From positions 1,674,001-1,738,000 of the forward strand of contig NZ_CP029462.1 in assembly GCF_003367905.1 (NCBI RefSeq): DNA of 64,000 nt, given 5' to 3'. Both the position numbers and the translations under genes were made by a program. Positions 7,153 to 15,183 of this stretch are shown here, piece by piece; the first letter of the stretch is position 1, and every line of letters begins with the position of its first letter. The notes beneath the pieces are model-generated. The model was not told the origin of the DNA, made no database searches, and saw nothing but the letters and a program-made list of their open reading frames with translations. This stretch comes from Megasphaera stantonii. Lineage in GTDB: Bacteria > Bacillota > Negativicutes > Veillonellales > Megasphaeraceae.

Positions 7153-8066
7153 TCAATAGACGACGGAGCTATCCGGCGCGGGGCCGGAGAAGTAATGTAG
7201 TAAGAACGTGCGGAATTGTTCTTGCTGCGGCGACGGCTGCCATAAGGCTTTATACGACAGCCATATGCCGCGGCGGCATGTCGGCGTTCTGCTAGGAAGG
7301 CGCGTAATGCTTTGGCTCAGGGATTCGGAGCCGAAGGCGGGGACAAAGGCGACGCCGAGATCCGCGCTGACCAGGTTGGCGATGACTTCGAGACTGTTGA
7401 TTTCAAACGCGACTGTCGGGATGAAGCCGGCATCGCGGCAGAAGGCCAGAGATGTTTCATAGAGGCCGCATTCGCTGGTCAGCGTAATAAACGGCTCGTC
7501 CTTTACCTCGGCCAAGTCGACGAAGGGGCGGCGGGCTAAGGGATGACGAGGCGATACGGCGAGAAAAATATCTTCGTCGGTCAGCTTAACGCTGTATATT
7601 TGGGCATGGCGCAAGGGTTGAAAGGATAGGCAGAAATCTATCCGGCCGCCCAACAGCTGCTCTTCCATTTCTCTAGGTTCGATGATTTGGCGTATACAGA
7701 ATTGCCCCTGCCTATGCCGCGCCGCGTACGTCGTCAGCGCTTGAGGCAGGAGACGGGACGAAGCGGCGCCGATGCGGAGACGCTCGGCTTTTTGCGCGGC
7801 GTAGGCTTGAAATTCCTTTGTTCCCGATTCTAATTCAGCAAACATGCGGTTTACGTAAGATAAAAACAAGAGTCCGCCGTCGTTTAGCCGCAGCCGTTTG
7901 CCTTGTCTGTCGAAAAGGGGATAGCCGAGCTCCGTTTCCAGACGTTTTAATATTTTGCTGAGAGACGGCTGAGAGACGGCTGCGATACGTGGAGCACGTC
8001 GGCGGCCTGCGTCAGGCTTTCTAAGCGGGCAATGGTTTGGAAATAGGATAAATGCAGTAGTTCCAT
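7153..8066 (-). pseudogene. LysR-family transcriptional regulator, frameshifted in the DNA-binding domain
   Basis: The N terminus starts at ATG 8066 (MELLHLSYFQTIARLESLTQAADVLHVSQPSLS...), a standard LysR winged helix-turn-helix, but the frame ends after about 39 codons. The rest of the helix-turn-helix and the complete effector domain continue in another frame (ILKRLETELGYPLFDRQGKRLRL, then the substrate-binding fold to 7153). The two parts join perfectly if one copy of a tandem 11-bp duplication at 7957-7978 is removed; the restored protein would be about 300 residues, the family norm. As written no full-length product is made. It is divergent from the damaged MFS gene, the usual layout of a LysR regulator and its target. 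The duplication could revert by slippage, so the gene may be switchable rather than dead. Confidence 0.85.
7957..7982. repeat. 11-bp tandem duplication disrupting the LysR gene
   Basis: GCTGAGAGACG at 7957-7967 is repeated exactly at 7968-7978 and followed by a partial third copy GCTG (7979-7982). Eleven is not a multiple of three, so the extra copy shifts the frame inside the recognition helix region. Confidence 0.95.
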
Positions 8067-8182
8067 AGGTTCTCCTTATGCTTTTACAGACATATTATAT
8101 AAGGATTTATGTATTTTAAATTATATATTTTCTATTCTATAATACCATATGTCTTTGGATACTGACGAGAGGAGAACGTGTC

Positions 8183-9349
8183 ATGGATAGGGATCGGATT
8201 TTTACGAAGGACTTTATCGTCAATTTTTTTATCAATTTTAATGTATACATGGTCTTTTTCTTGTTTACTATTATCGTAGTGGAATATGCGATGACCTTTT
8301 TGCAGGCGACGGCCAGTCAGGCCGGGTTAGCCGCCGGTATTTTTGTATTCTCCGGCTTTGCCGGGTGCATCGCCGCAGGACGGTGTGCCGTATGGCTGGG
8401 TTTGAAACCCTTGCTGTATATAGGAGGTCTTATCTTTTTTGCGGCTTCGGCAATGTATGTCGTCATCTCTTCTGTGACGGCGTTGTATGGTGTTCGTATC
8501 CTGCAGGGCTTTGGGTTCGGCGTGGTGTCTACTGCTACGGGCACCTTGGTGGCTGCTTTGACGCCGGTGTCGCGCCGCGGAGAAGGTATTGGGTACTACA
8601 CGCTGAGCGTTATTTTAGCAACGGCGGCAGGGCCCTTTTTGGGTATGTGGTTTCAGCGATACGGCTTGTATACGGCCGACATGCTTTTGTGCATGGCTCT
8701 GTGCGGCATAAACATAGGGCTTGCCGTTCTTCTTCGGACTCCCATGCTGCCGTCTTATGAACCGGCGAAGAATAAAGGCTCTTTTTGGCGGAAATATGTC
8801 GAGCCGGCTGCCGTGCCAATCGGCGTGCTAGGCCTTATCATCGGCATGTCCTATTCCGGGCTGGTAAGCTTTTTGACCTCCTTCGTAAAAGAGGCGCGTT
8901 TGACCGAGGCCGGCGCATAGTATTTTTTCGTATACGCCGTCTGTATTTTTTTATCCCGTCCGTTTATGGGACGCCTTCTCGACAATCGCGGGGAAAATTA
9001 TGTGATGTATCCGCTTCTCCTGTCCTTTGCTGCCGGCATGGCCCTTTTGAGTCAGGCGGAAAGCGCTCTCGTTTTATTGCTTTCCGCCGCCTTCGTTGGC
9101 CTGGGATATGGTTCGTTTATGCCGACGGCGCAGGCGATTGCCGTCAAAGTCGCCGCGCCCTCCCGTATCGGCGTCGCGACGGCTACGTTTATGTCCTTAT
9201 TTGATATCGGCATGGGCGTCGGTTCCTATGTGTTGGGGGCGGCCATACCGTATACTGGGTATGCCGGATTGTATAAGATGACAGCCATCGTTATTCTGTT
9301 CTGCATTGTCTTGTATTATGCCGTTCATGGGAAAAGAGCGGCTGTATAG
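8183..9349 (+). pseudogene. Major facilitator superfamily transporter with in-frame amber codon
   Basis: Two pieces lie in the same reading frame, 245 codons before and 142 after a TAG at 8918-8920. Together they give a 388-codon, twelve-span MFS drug/sugar permease with motifs of the first half (GFGVVSTATGTLVAAL) and of the second half (SRPFMGRLLDNRG at the start of the C-terminal bundle, PTAQAIAVKVAAPSRIG). The amber falls at the central loop and probably arose by a single base change of a Ser or other codon. TAG is used as a true stop by secE, so read-through is unlikely. ATG 8183 follows GAGAGGAGAACGTGTC. The gene is divergent from the broken LysR regulator; the loss of both suggests they worked together. 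Confidence 0.85.
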
Positions 9350-9461
9350 AGAAATGTCTATTTTTAAGTGTATAGGGGATTAGAAAGTATTTACGAAAGA
9401 ATGACGAGGGATATATTTTAATTTGCAACGAAATTGTAAAGAAACTGTGACACAAAATGGA

Positions 9462-9489
9462 TTGAATCGAGGCTATTTTGTGATACAAT
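9462..9489 (+). promoter_or_regulatory. Promoter of the first proline-rich protein
   Basis: TTGAAT at 9462-9467, 16-bp spacer, TACAAT at 9484-9489, 40 bases before the ATG at 9529. Confidence 0.55.
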
Positions 9490-9528
9490 TAAGACAAGAA
9501 ATTGAAGTACGAAGAAGGGATATTCGAT

Positions 9529-9804
9529 ATGCGCATTTGGAAACGGTCTATTATCGTAGCTGCTATTGTCGGCGCGTTGTGCGCTCCGACCTTTGCAATG
9601 GCTTCTCAGGCAAATTCCTTTGGCGATATGAGCTTTACAGGCGCGCAGTTGACGGAGTTCAAGGCTCGTCCTCATCATCCGGGGCCTCCGCCGCCGCCGA
9701 AAAAGAAACCGAAACCGCCTAAAAAAGTTAAGAAGCCAAAACCGAAACCGCATAAGCCCGGCCGGCCTATGCCGCCTCCGCCCCCGCCGCGTCATCATCG
9801 CTAA
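9529..9804 (+). CDS. Small secreted proline/lysine-rich protein
   Basis: 91 residues from ATG 9529 (GAAGGG nine bases upstream). Residues 1-27 form a signal peptide: basic MRIWKR, hydrophobic core IIVAAIVGALCA, cleavage likely after TFAMA. The mature protein is a short linker then low-complexity Pro, Lys and His, with runs such as PGPPPPPKKKPKPPKK and a PPPPPPRHHR end. No known domain is recognised. The high positive charge and polyproline helix suggest an extended periplasmic or envelope-bound peptide, perhaps binding peptidoglycan or anionic polymers; that is speculation. A second gene of similar design follows immediately, and the pair may be functionally linked. Confidence 0.75.
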   Translation: MRIWKRSIIVAAIVGALCAPTFAMASQANSFGDMSFTGAQLTEFKARPHHPGPPPPPKKKPKPPKKVKKPKPKPHKPGRPMPPPPPPRHHR

Positions 9805-9827
9805 GGGGATGCATGAGGTACATGCTG

Positions 9828-9867
9828 AAAACGACAGGAATTTCGCAGAGAGCTTTCTGTCGTTTTT
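9828..9867 (+). terminator. Terminator between the two proline-rich genes
   Basis: AAAACGACAG (9828-9837) pairs with CTGTCGTTTT (9857-9866) followed by T. It separates the two genes into distinct or attenuated transcripts. Confidence 0.75.
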
Positions 9868-9912
9868 GGCATACGCTGCGTTATGAAATATTTTTGAAAG
9901 GAGAGGTGCGTC

Positions 9913-10359
9913 ATGTCGAAACGAATGGCCGCATATCTTGCCGCCGCAGCCTGCGTCGCCGTCTTGTGGAGCGCGCCGGCTCTTTTGGCCCAAGCTGCCG
10001 GACAAGATAATGCGGCGAGAAAGGGCAGCGCCTATATGACGGTACTGCGGGCGAGACAGCTTCCCCCGCCGCCTGCGCCTCCGGCAGCTCCGCCTATTCC
10101 TGCGCCGCGGCCTATTCGGCCTATACCGCCGCCGATGCCGCCTCCGCCAGCGCTTCATCCGGGACGGCCTCCCCAGCCGCCGCCCCCTCCGGTTTCACCG
10201 CCGCCTGCGCCGCGGCCGGACAGCCCCCAGCCGGCACCTAAGCCGCCGTCTCTGAGTCCGCGGCATCCCATTCCGCCGCCGCAGCCGCCGGAAATTCCAA
10301 AACCGAGGCCCATTCGCCCCATCCCGCCGCCCATGCCGCCTCCTCCGCCGCGGCGATAA
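9913..10359 (+). CDS. Secreted proline-rich repeat protein
   Basis: 148 residues. Signal peptide at about 1-29 (MSKRMAAYLAAAACVAVLWSAP, cleavage near AQAAG). After a short polar stretch the rest is about half proline, in Pro-Pro-x patterns; the block PRPIRPIPPPMPPPP occurs twice (near 66-80 and 131-145), showing internal duplication. The charge is carried by Arg instead of the Lys of its upstream neighbour. AAAGGAGAGGTGCGTC gives a good ribosome site, and the start and frame are clear. No catalytic motif is present; a structural or spacer role in the envelope is the simplest guess. A strong terminator follows 32 bases after the stop. Confidence 0.75.
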   Translation: MSKRMAAYLAAAACVAVLWSAPALLAQAAGQDNAARKGSAYMTVLRARQLPPPPAPPAAPPIPAPRPIRPIPPPMPPPPALHPGRPPQPPPPPVSPPPAPRPDSPQPAPKPPSLSPRHPIPPPQPPEIPKPRPIRPIPPPMPPPPPRR

Positions 10360-10390
10360 TAGGGGGAGGGAGTATAGCTATATTTTTGCC

Positions 10391-10435
10391 AAAACCTCTC
10401 ATTGTTAACTAATAGGTTGCGATGAGAGGTTTTTT
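10391..10435 (+). terminator. Terminator after the second proline-rich gene
   Basis: AAAACCTCTCAT (10391-10402) pairs with ATGAGAGGTTTTTT (10422-10435). Confidence 0.85.
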
Positions 10436-10504
10436 GTCGTTCCGACTGCAGATTGCCCGTTTTTACTAAGGGTGAAAAATATGCGATAAATTCATAAAAA
10501 TACA

Positions 10505-11120
10505 TTGACAAATAGGAATACGCAGGATATCATCAAGTATTTCCGTTCGTTCCTACAGAAACAACGAAACCGGGTGCGTTGGGTTATCATGGATATGTCT
10601 AACCTGTTCCGGAAAGTTGTACAGGCGGTCTTTCCCAATGCTGTCATCATATGCGACCGGTTTCATATCGTCCGAATGGTGCTGTAGGCCATGGAACGGG
10701 TACGTAAGCGGATCCAGAAATCATTTCCCAAGAAAAACCGTTATTTTAAGCGGAATAAGCGGATTCTGCGGAAAGCCGGCCATACGCTGACGCCGGACGA
10801 ACTGGTGTGCCTTGAGGAAATCCTGTCGCATTCGGAGGATTTACGGAAAGCGTACGCTCTCAAAGAAGCCTTTTACAAGGTACTGGATATGAAGCGAACT
10901 CCGTATGCAGAACCAGTGCTGCAGGACTGGCTGGAATTAGTCCGGTCTGCTGACCTGGAAGAATTTCAATCGCTGCAAAAATCGTTTACAGACTGGTTTG
11001 AGAAGATTGTAAATGCCCTGAAATACCCATGGTCCAATGGGTATACAGAAGGGTGCAACAATAATAAAACGAACCAGCTTGGGGATTCGAAGCTATAGTC
11101 GGTTTAAAAAACGAATTTGA
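10505..11120 (+). pseudogene. ISL3-family transposase remnant
   Basis: The central and C-terminal part of an ISL3-type DDE transposase. The order is VRWVIMDMSNLFRKVVQAVFPNAVIICDRFHIVRM, then a long helical middle, then NALKYPWSNGYTEGCNN near the end, all recognisable for the family. It lacks the N-terminal zinc and helix-turn-helix region, carries an in-frame TAG at 10685-10687, and shifts frame near 11060-11075, after which the expected C-terminal motif (SLGIRSYSRFKKRI) reads in another frame to TGA 11118-11120. I see no flanking inverted repeats. It is a decayed insertion sequence. Confidence 0.85.
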
Positions 11121-11202
11121 TATATAGCCTAATTAACAAGCGGGAATGAGACGCAAAACATTGTAACAAGAGCAGATACCTCAACATTTGACAAAGAACC
11201 AA

Positions 11203-11262
11203 AAATAAGCTAACAAATTTGCTGAAATCGTTTGCTGATTTCGTGTATTTGTTAGCTTATTT
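11203..11262. terminator. Long inverted repeat downstream of the LuxR gene
   Basis: A perfect 16-bp stem AAATAAGCTAACAAAT (11203-11218)/11247-11262 with inner GAAATC/GATTTC. On the minus strand it lies 28 bases past the regulator stop and is followed by T-rich sequence. It also borders the ISL3 remnant. Confidence 0.75.
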
Positions 11263-11290
11263 GAATGAGTGTGAAGAAATTTGCAATATG

Positions 11291-13584
11291 TCAGCTCATC
11301 GGATGATGGGACATGTAATGCGACAAGGCAGCGCGGTTGGTAATGCCCAGCTTTTTGTATATTTGGCTCAGCGTTTTCTTTACGGTCACTTCGGCGATGT
11401 TTAATTGACCGGCGATGGCCTTGTTGGTCAGGCCGGTAGCGACCATGGCGGCGACTTCTTGTTCCCTCTTGGATAAGGGCAGGGACGGCTTCGCGAGAGC
11501 CGTGCGCAGCGCCGCCAACGGCTCGGCTAGGGAAAGGCCCTGCACCTGTTCGATAAAGGGCGCTGCCGCCGCGTCGGAGCGGAGCTGTTCCATCGCCTGC
11601 GGCAGGTATTCGGCGTGTTCGGCGAAGGGCATGACGAGATGGTCGGGCTGGGCCAGCGCGACGGCCTGTTTTAATGCCGTTGCTGCTCCGTCTATGTTGC
11701 CGGCGTGCTCGTAGACGCAGGCGAGAAGAATCGATTCGTAAATCGCCGGCAATATGTACTGCGAGGCCATAGCCGTTTTATAATGTTCCGTCGCCTGCAG
11801 CAGGAGCTGAGGAAATTCTCCGCGGCTCAGCAGGACCTTATCCTGTATGACGGCGGCTATCGGCGCGATGGGATAATAACAGCCATTTACGTCTATCGGG
11901 GGGGGGGTGAGGTGTATAAGGGCACAGAAGCCGACGAACTGTTCAGCATCGACTGGAGGAAGGCTTCGCACAGGTGCTTTACAGCCGTGCCGCATTGCGG
12001 GTAGACCTGGAGCTTCAGCGAGTGCAGACGCTGTATTTCTTTCTGCAGCCCTGCGGCGTCGCCGCGGCAAAGGGCTAGGCGGGCTAAATAAAAATGGGCC
12101 GTTTGCAGGTGGGAAATGCATTTCGGCACGATAGAATTGGCATGAACGTATTTTGCCAGCGTTTGTTCCGCTTCGTCGAGACGTCCCGTCAGGTATTCGT
12201 ATTCGCCGCGGATAAAATCGGTCTGGACCGGAAAGGCGTCGGCGTGTATCAGCCGTATATAAGAAGCGGTAAATTGCCGCAGCCCTTCCGCCGTTTGTTC
12301 CAGTTGCCCCGGCAGGGAATGATAGAGGGACAATGGCGACGGCGAGCCGAAGGTCCATGGCAGGATGAGGTCGTGCGGCGACGGGAGAAGCTCCCGGGCG
12401 CGCTGGACGTGCTTCGTCATAGCGGAAAGATCCGGGTACGAGCAGAAACCTTTCATCACCTCGGCATAGGCCGCGTAGTACAGGCGCTGGGCGGCGTCGG
12501 CGAATTCCGTCTCGACGCAGTCCGCCAGAACGGAAAGATATTTGACAGCGAGGAGCCGCTTGCCGCAGCGGAAGGCGTATAAGACGCAGTAAAAGCAGCC
12601 TTCCAGATGAGCGGCCCGCTCTGCGGCGGAAGCATGCTGCAGCGTATCGGCGGCGACGTCATGGGGGAAGCCGTATAAGCTTTCCCGGCCGCCTTGCTCG
12701 ATCGCCGTCAGGACCGTGTCGTAGTCGCCAGCGCGGCGGGCCAGGACGATGGCCTGTTTATAGTCGCCTTCCTGCAGGTACCAGTGCGCCGCCCGGAGCT
12801 GCTGCGCCTGCTGCCAGCGGCGGCTTTTCCGTGAAAAGACATAGTGCAGATACGAGGCCAGCAGGGGATGGAAGGAATAGGTCCCGTCATGGTAATCGAA
12901 ATATAAGAAGGGATTTCGTTCCACCTCGGCGTCGAGAAGATCCTTGGCGCGGGGCGAATCCATCACATAGGACGCCAGCTCTCCCGTAAAGGATGGAAAG
13001 AGGGACAGGGCCAGAAAGAGATTTTTTCCCGCTGCGTCGAGATTAGCAAAGGCATTTCGTTTTATGTAGCTGTACAGCTGGTACTTGTCCTGCGTCGTCA
13101 GGACGTTTTCTCCATCGGCTTCGGCGCGCTGCTGGAAGTTGTGCATACCGTACTCGGCGGCGAACAGCTCCTGATCGTTCAGACGGTTATACGCAATGGA
13201 ATTATTCAGATAGATGATTTCCCAACCGTCATTACGCTGTGTTTTTTGAAAAATAAAGACGCAGCGCTGGTATTCGTGGATAAACATGTTGCAGGACGGG
13301 TCCGTCGTGATGTCGGAGCAAATCTGGCAGAGCCACGTCGTATCGCTCAGCGGGCGGACGGTGTACTCCTCGTTGCTGATGCGGCAGGGGACGCGCTGGC
13401 TGTGGCCGCGGCGGAGGGCCTCCGTGACGGCTTCATAGCCTGTGAGCTGCATATGCTTTCCCGCGCCGGCCCAGATGACGTCGTCCGATAAATGAGAAAA
13501 GAGCGGCGTCAAGTCCAGTTCTTCAAAATACGCCGTCATAATTCGTTTGCTTAGCTGCAATATAAGCGCTTCTTCCGTCATCAT
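11291..13584 (-). pseudogene. LuxR/MalT-like transcriptional regulator, frameshifted at a poly-G (poly-C in the gene) tract: phase-OFF
   Basis: Translation from ATG 13584 gives 563 residues and stops at 11893 just after a run of ten C (plus-strand G 11898-11907). The remaining 200 or so residues, ending in a LuxR helix-turn-helix (SKREQEVAAMVATGLTNKAIAGQLNIAEVTVKKTLSQIYKKLG), lie in another frame that joins seamlessly if the tract had 8 or 11 C. An ON protein would be about 764 residues. Domains: an NTF2/SnoaL-like fold at about 1-130, a MalT-like winged-helix and helical-repeat region (FHPLLASYLHYVF...AHWYLQEGDYKQAIVLARRAGDYD) at about 165-700, and the HTH at the end. The usual STAND/NB-ARC ATPase of MalT regulators is absent. 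It is divergent from the TPS adhesin operon and is its likely regulator. As written it would make a protein without DNA-binding domain. Confidence 0.88.
11898..11907. repeat. G10 homopolymer tract in the LuxR-type regulator
   Basis: Ten consecutive G on the plus strand, ten C in the coding strand. Frame calculation: after codon TCA, C8 or C11 gives SPPP(P)IDVNG and continues to the HTH; C10 gives three Pro, Arg and TAG. This is the structure of a slipped-strand phase-variation tract. Confidence 0.9.
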
Positions 13585-13663
13585 GCAAGCACCCCCTTCA
13601 TAGGCAGATAGATAGATTCATGGAAACACCCCGAAACACATGGGAAAAACTGCAAGTAATTAC

Positions 13664-13691
13664 ATTATAATACGGAATAAGGTCCTGGAAA
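13664..13691 (-). promoter_or_regulatory. Promoter of the LuxR-type regulator
   Basis: On the minus strand TTTCCA (13691-13686), 16-bp spacer, TATAAT (13669-13664), about 80 bases before the start. The IS30 target site begins two bases upstream of the -35. Confidence 0.5.
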
Positions 13692-13697
13692 ATATAC

Positions 13698-14924
13698 TTT
13701 TGGTTAATTGTAAAATGAATTTGAACAGGTAATCAAAAAAACAAAAATCCATAGTGAAGCTTCATGTTAAAATGGTTTTGCGAGAAATCATCAACAAAGG
13801 AGCAATCACTATGGATCACATCCATTCTAACACAATTGAGGACGTACGTACACCCGGCCGCCATCTTTCTTTGGAGGAACGTGGCATGATTCAGGCCCTG
13901 CATCGCCAGGGGCTTTCCCTTCGCAACATCGCTGCTGCAGTAGGATGTGCTCATACGACTGTTTTCTATGAACTTCGGCGTGGAACGCCGGATCGGAAAA
14001 GCAAGCACGGTCGTGCCCCTCAGTATATGGCAAAGCGCGGTCAGAAGGCTTATGCAGAGAATCGCAAGAACTCCAGGAAGCCTTGTAAAATCGATCATGA
14101 CGACTGCGAGCTGTTTATCCAATGGATGGTGGAACGAGTCCGCCAGGAACGCTGGTCACTGGATGCCTGCGTTGGCTATGCTAGGCGAAATAAGCTATTT
14201 ACTCCGGAACAGATTCCCTGTACCAAGACGCTCTACAACATGCTTTGGGCTAACAAACTTCCACTGTCACTCTTCGAGGTACCGCAGGTCTTGAAGCACA
14301 AACGCCGCCGCAAATGGGTGCGTAAGAACAAACGTATGAAGGGTCGCTCCATTGAGGAACGTCCTGCCGTCGTCGATGATGGTACCGAGATGGGCCACTG
14401 GGAAGTGGATACGGTCGTTGGTCGGCGCGCAGGTCGTGAAGCAGTAGTCTTCACCGCTGTTGAAAAGGTTACGCGCAACTACATCGCTATCCGAATTCCT
14501 GGACGTACCTGCGCCGGCGTTGAAGCTGCTCTTGCACAGTTGCAGGAGCGATATGGCGCAGAGTACTTCAGCCAGATCTTTAAGACGATGACGGCCGATA
14601 ACGGTCCAGAGTTTGAGAACTTATCGCAGTTCGAGAGCCTCGGTACTAAGATATACTTTACACATCCGTACAGCTCATGGGAGCGGGCTCAGAACGAACG
14701 CCACAATGGCCTGCTGAGGGATTTCATCCCAAAGGGCATGTCCATGGAGCGGTTCTCTGATGAGGATATCCTGAACATGGCAGATACGCTGAACCAGCGC
14801 CCACGGCGTGTTTTGGGCTACCATACGCCGTCAGAGCTATTTGATGCATTCCTCGATGAAGTTTATGCTAGTGAGTGTGTTTCCTGATTATGGTTGTTCA
14901 AATTCAACTTGCAATTTACCAAAA
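13698..14924 (+). mobile_element. IS30-family insertion sequence, complete (1227 bp)
   Basis: Terminal inverted repeats of about 38 bp: left 13698-13735 begins TTTTGGTTAATTGTAA, right (read inward from 14924) begins TTTTGGTAAATTGCAA, and both share TGAATTTGAACA. They enclose one transposase gene and are flanked by TATAC direct repeats. The element appears intact and lies in the intergenic region between the divergent LuxR regulator and the tpsB-tpsA operon, transcribed toward the latter. Confidence 0.88.
13811..14887 (+). CDS. IS30-family transposase
   Basis: 358 residues from ATG 13811, with AAAGGAG about eight bases upstream; the longer open frame starts within the left end region. N-terminal helix-turn-helix (HLSLEERGMIQALHRQGLSLRNIAAAVGCAHTTVFYELRRG, about 18-57) is the IS30 terminal-repeat-binding motif. 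The DDE catalytic core shows MGHWEVDTVVG, MTADNGPEF and YSSWERAQNERHNGLLRDFIPKG, the last being the characteristic IS30 glutamate region. No frameshift or stop is present, so the enzyme should be active. Stop TGA at 14885-14887 lies inside the right inverted repeat region. Confidence 0.95.
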   Translation: MDHIHSNTIEDVRTPGRHLSLEERGMIQALHRQGLSLRNIAAAVGCAHTTVFYELRRGTPDRKSKHGRAPQYMAKRGQKAYAENRKNSRKPCKIDHDDCELFIQWMVERVRQERWSLDACVGYARRNKLFTPEQIPCTKTLYNMLWANKLPLSLFEVPQVLKHKRRRKWVRKNKRMKGRSIEERPAVVDDGTEMGHWEVDTVVGRRAGREAVVFTAVEKVTRNYIAIRIPGRTCAGVEAALAQLQERYGAEYFSQIFKTMTADNGPEFENLSQFESLGTKIYFTHPYSSWERAQNERHNGLLRDFIPKGMSMERFSDEDILNMADTLNQRPRRVLGYHTPSELFDAFLDEVYASECVS

Positions 14925-15004
14925 TATACTTTTCACAATTTTATAAATATTTAATGAGCTTTGTGCGAAAAGAGAGAAAGAAATTCGCCGGAGCTCGTTT
15001 TTTA

Positions 15005-15080
15005 TTAAAGTATATACTTTTGTATAATATATTTACCTTAGTACCTTCCTTTATAATATAAGTTGAAAAAGTATATGACT
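15005..15080 (+). promoter_or_regulatory. Promoter region of the TPS operon with repeated AAGTATAT motifs
   Basis: Two TATAAT -10 elements (15023-15028 and 15052-15057) have no good -35, which suggests activator dependence. A palindrome AAAGTATATACTTT (15007-15020) overlaps the -35 position of the first; a related half AAAAAGTATAT lies at 15066-15075, and the IS30 empty site AAAATATACTTTT is similar. These are candidate sites for the divergent LuxR-type regulator; binding is not shown. Confidence 0.5.
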
Positions 15081-15085
15081 GCACG

Positions 15086-15100
15086 AACTGCGGAGCAGTT
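15086..15100 (+). promoter_or_regulatory. Small perfect hairpin in the tpsB leader
   Basis: AACTGC (15086-15091), loop GGA, GCAGTT (15095-15100). There is no T-run, so it is not a terminator; it could stabilise the mRNA or bind a protein. Confidence 0.35.
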
Positions 15101-15183
15101 GGCAAAAAGTTTTGTATGACGCATAAAAAGTTATTATAAAGAATAAAAATACGATAAAAAGACCATAGAAACAGGAGGGTTAC

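Larger units (their letters stand above)
13693..14929. repeat. Target-site duplication TATAC flanking the IS30 element
   Basis: TATAC at 13693-13697 and again at 14925-14929 directly abut the two inverted repeats. Joining the flanks restores AAAATATACTTTT as the empty site. Confidence 0.7.

Noticed and set aside
8918..8920. TAG read as pyrrolysine or suppressed in the MFS gene
   Set aside because: TAG ends secE, hisC and hisB normally in this window and nothing suggests amber recoding.
10391..10510. Terminal inverted repeat of the ISL3 remnant
   Set aside because: The hairpin at 10391-10435 is a terminator for the proline-rich gene; no matching copy is found beyond 11120.
11885..11915. Simple sequencing error as the cause of the LuxR frameshift
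   Set aside because: Not excluded, but the G10 length and a second G10 in a surface gene fit a phase-variation tract better; reads should decide.
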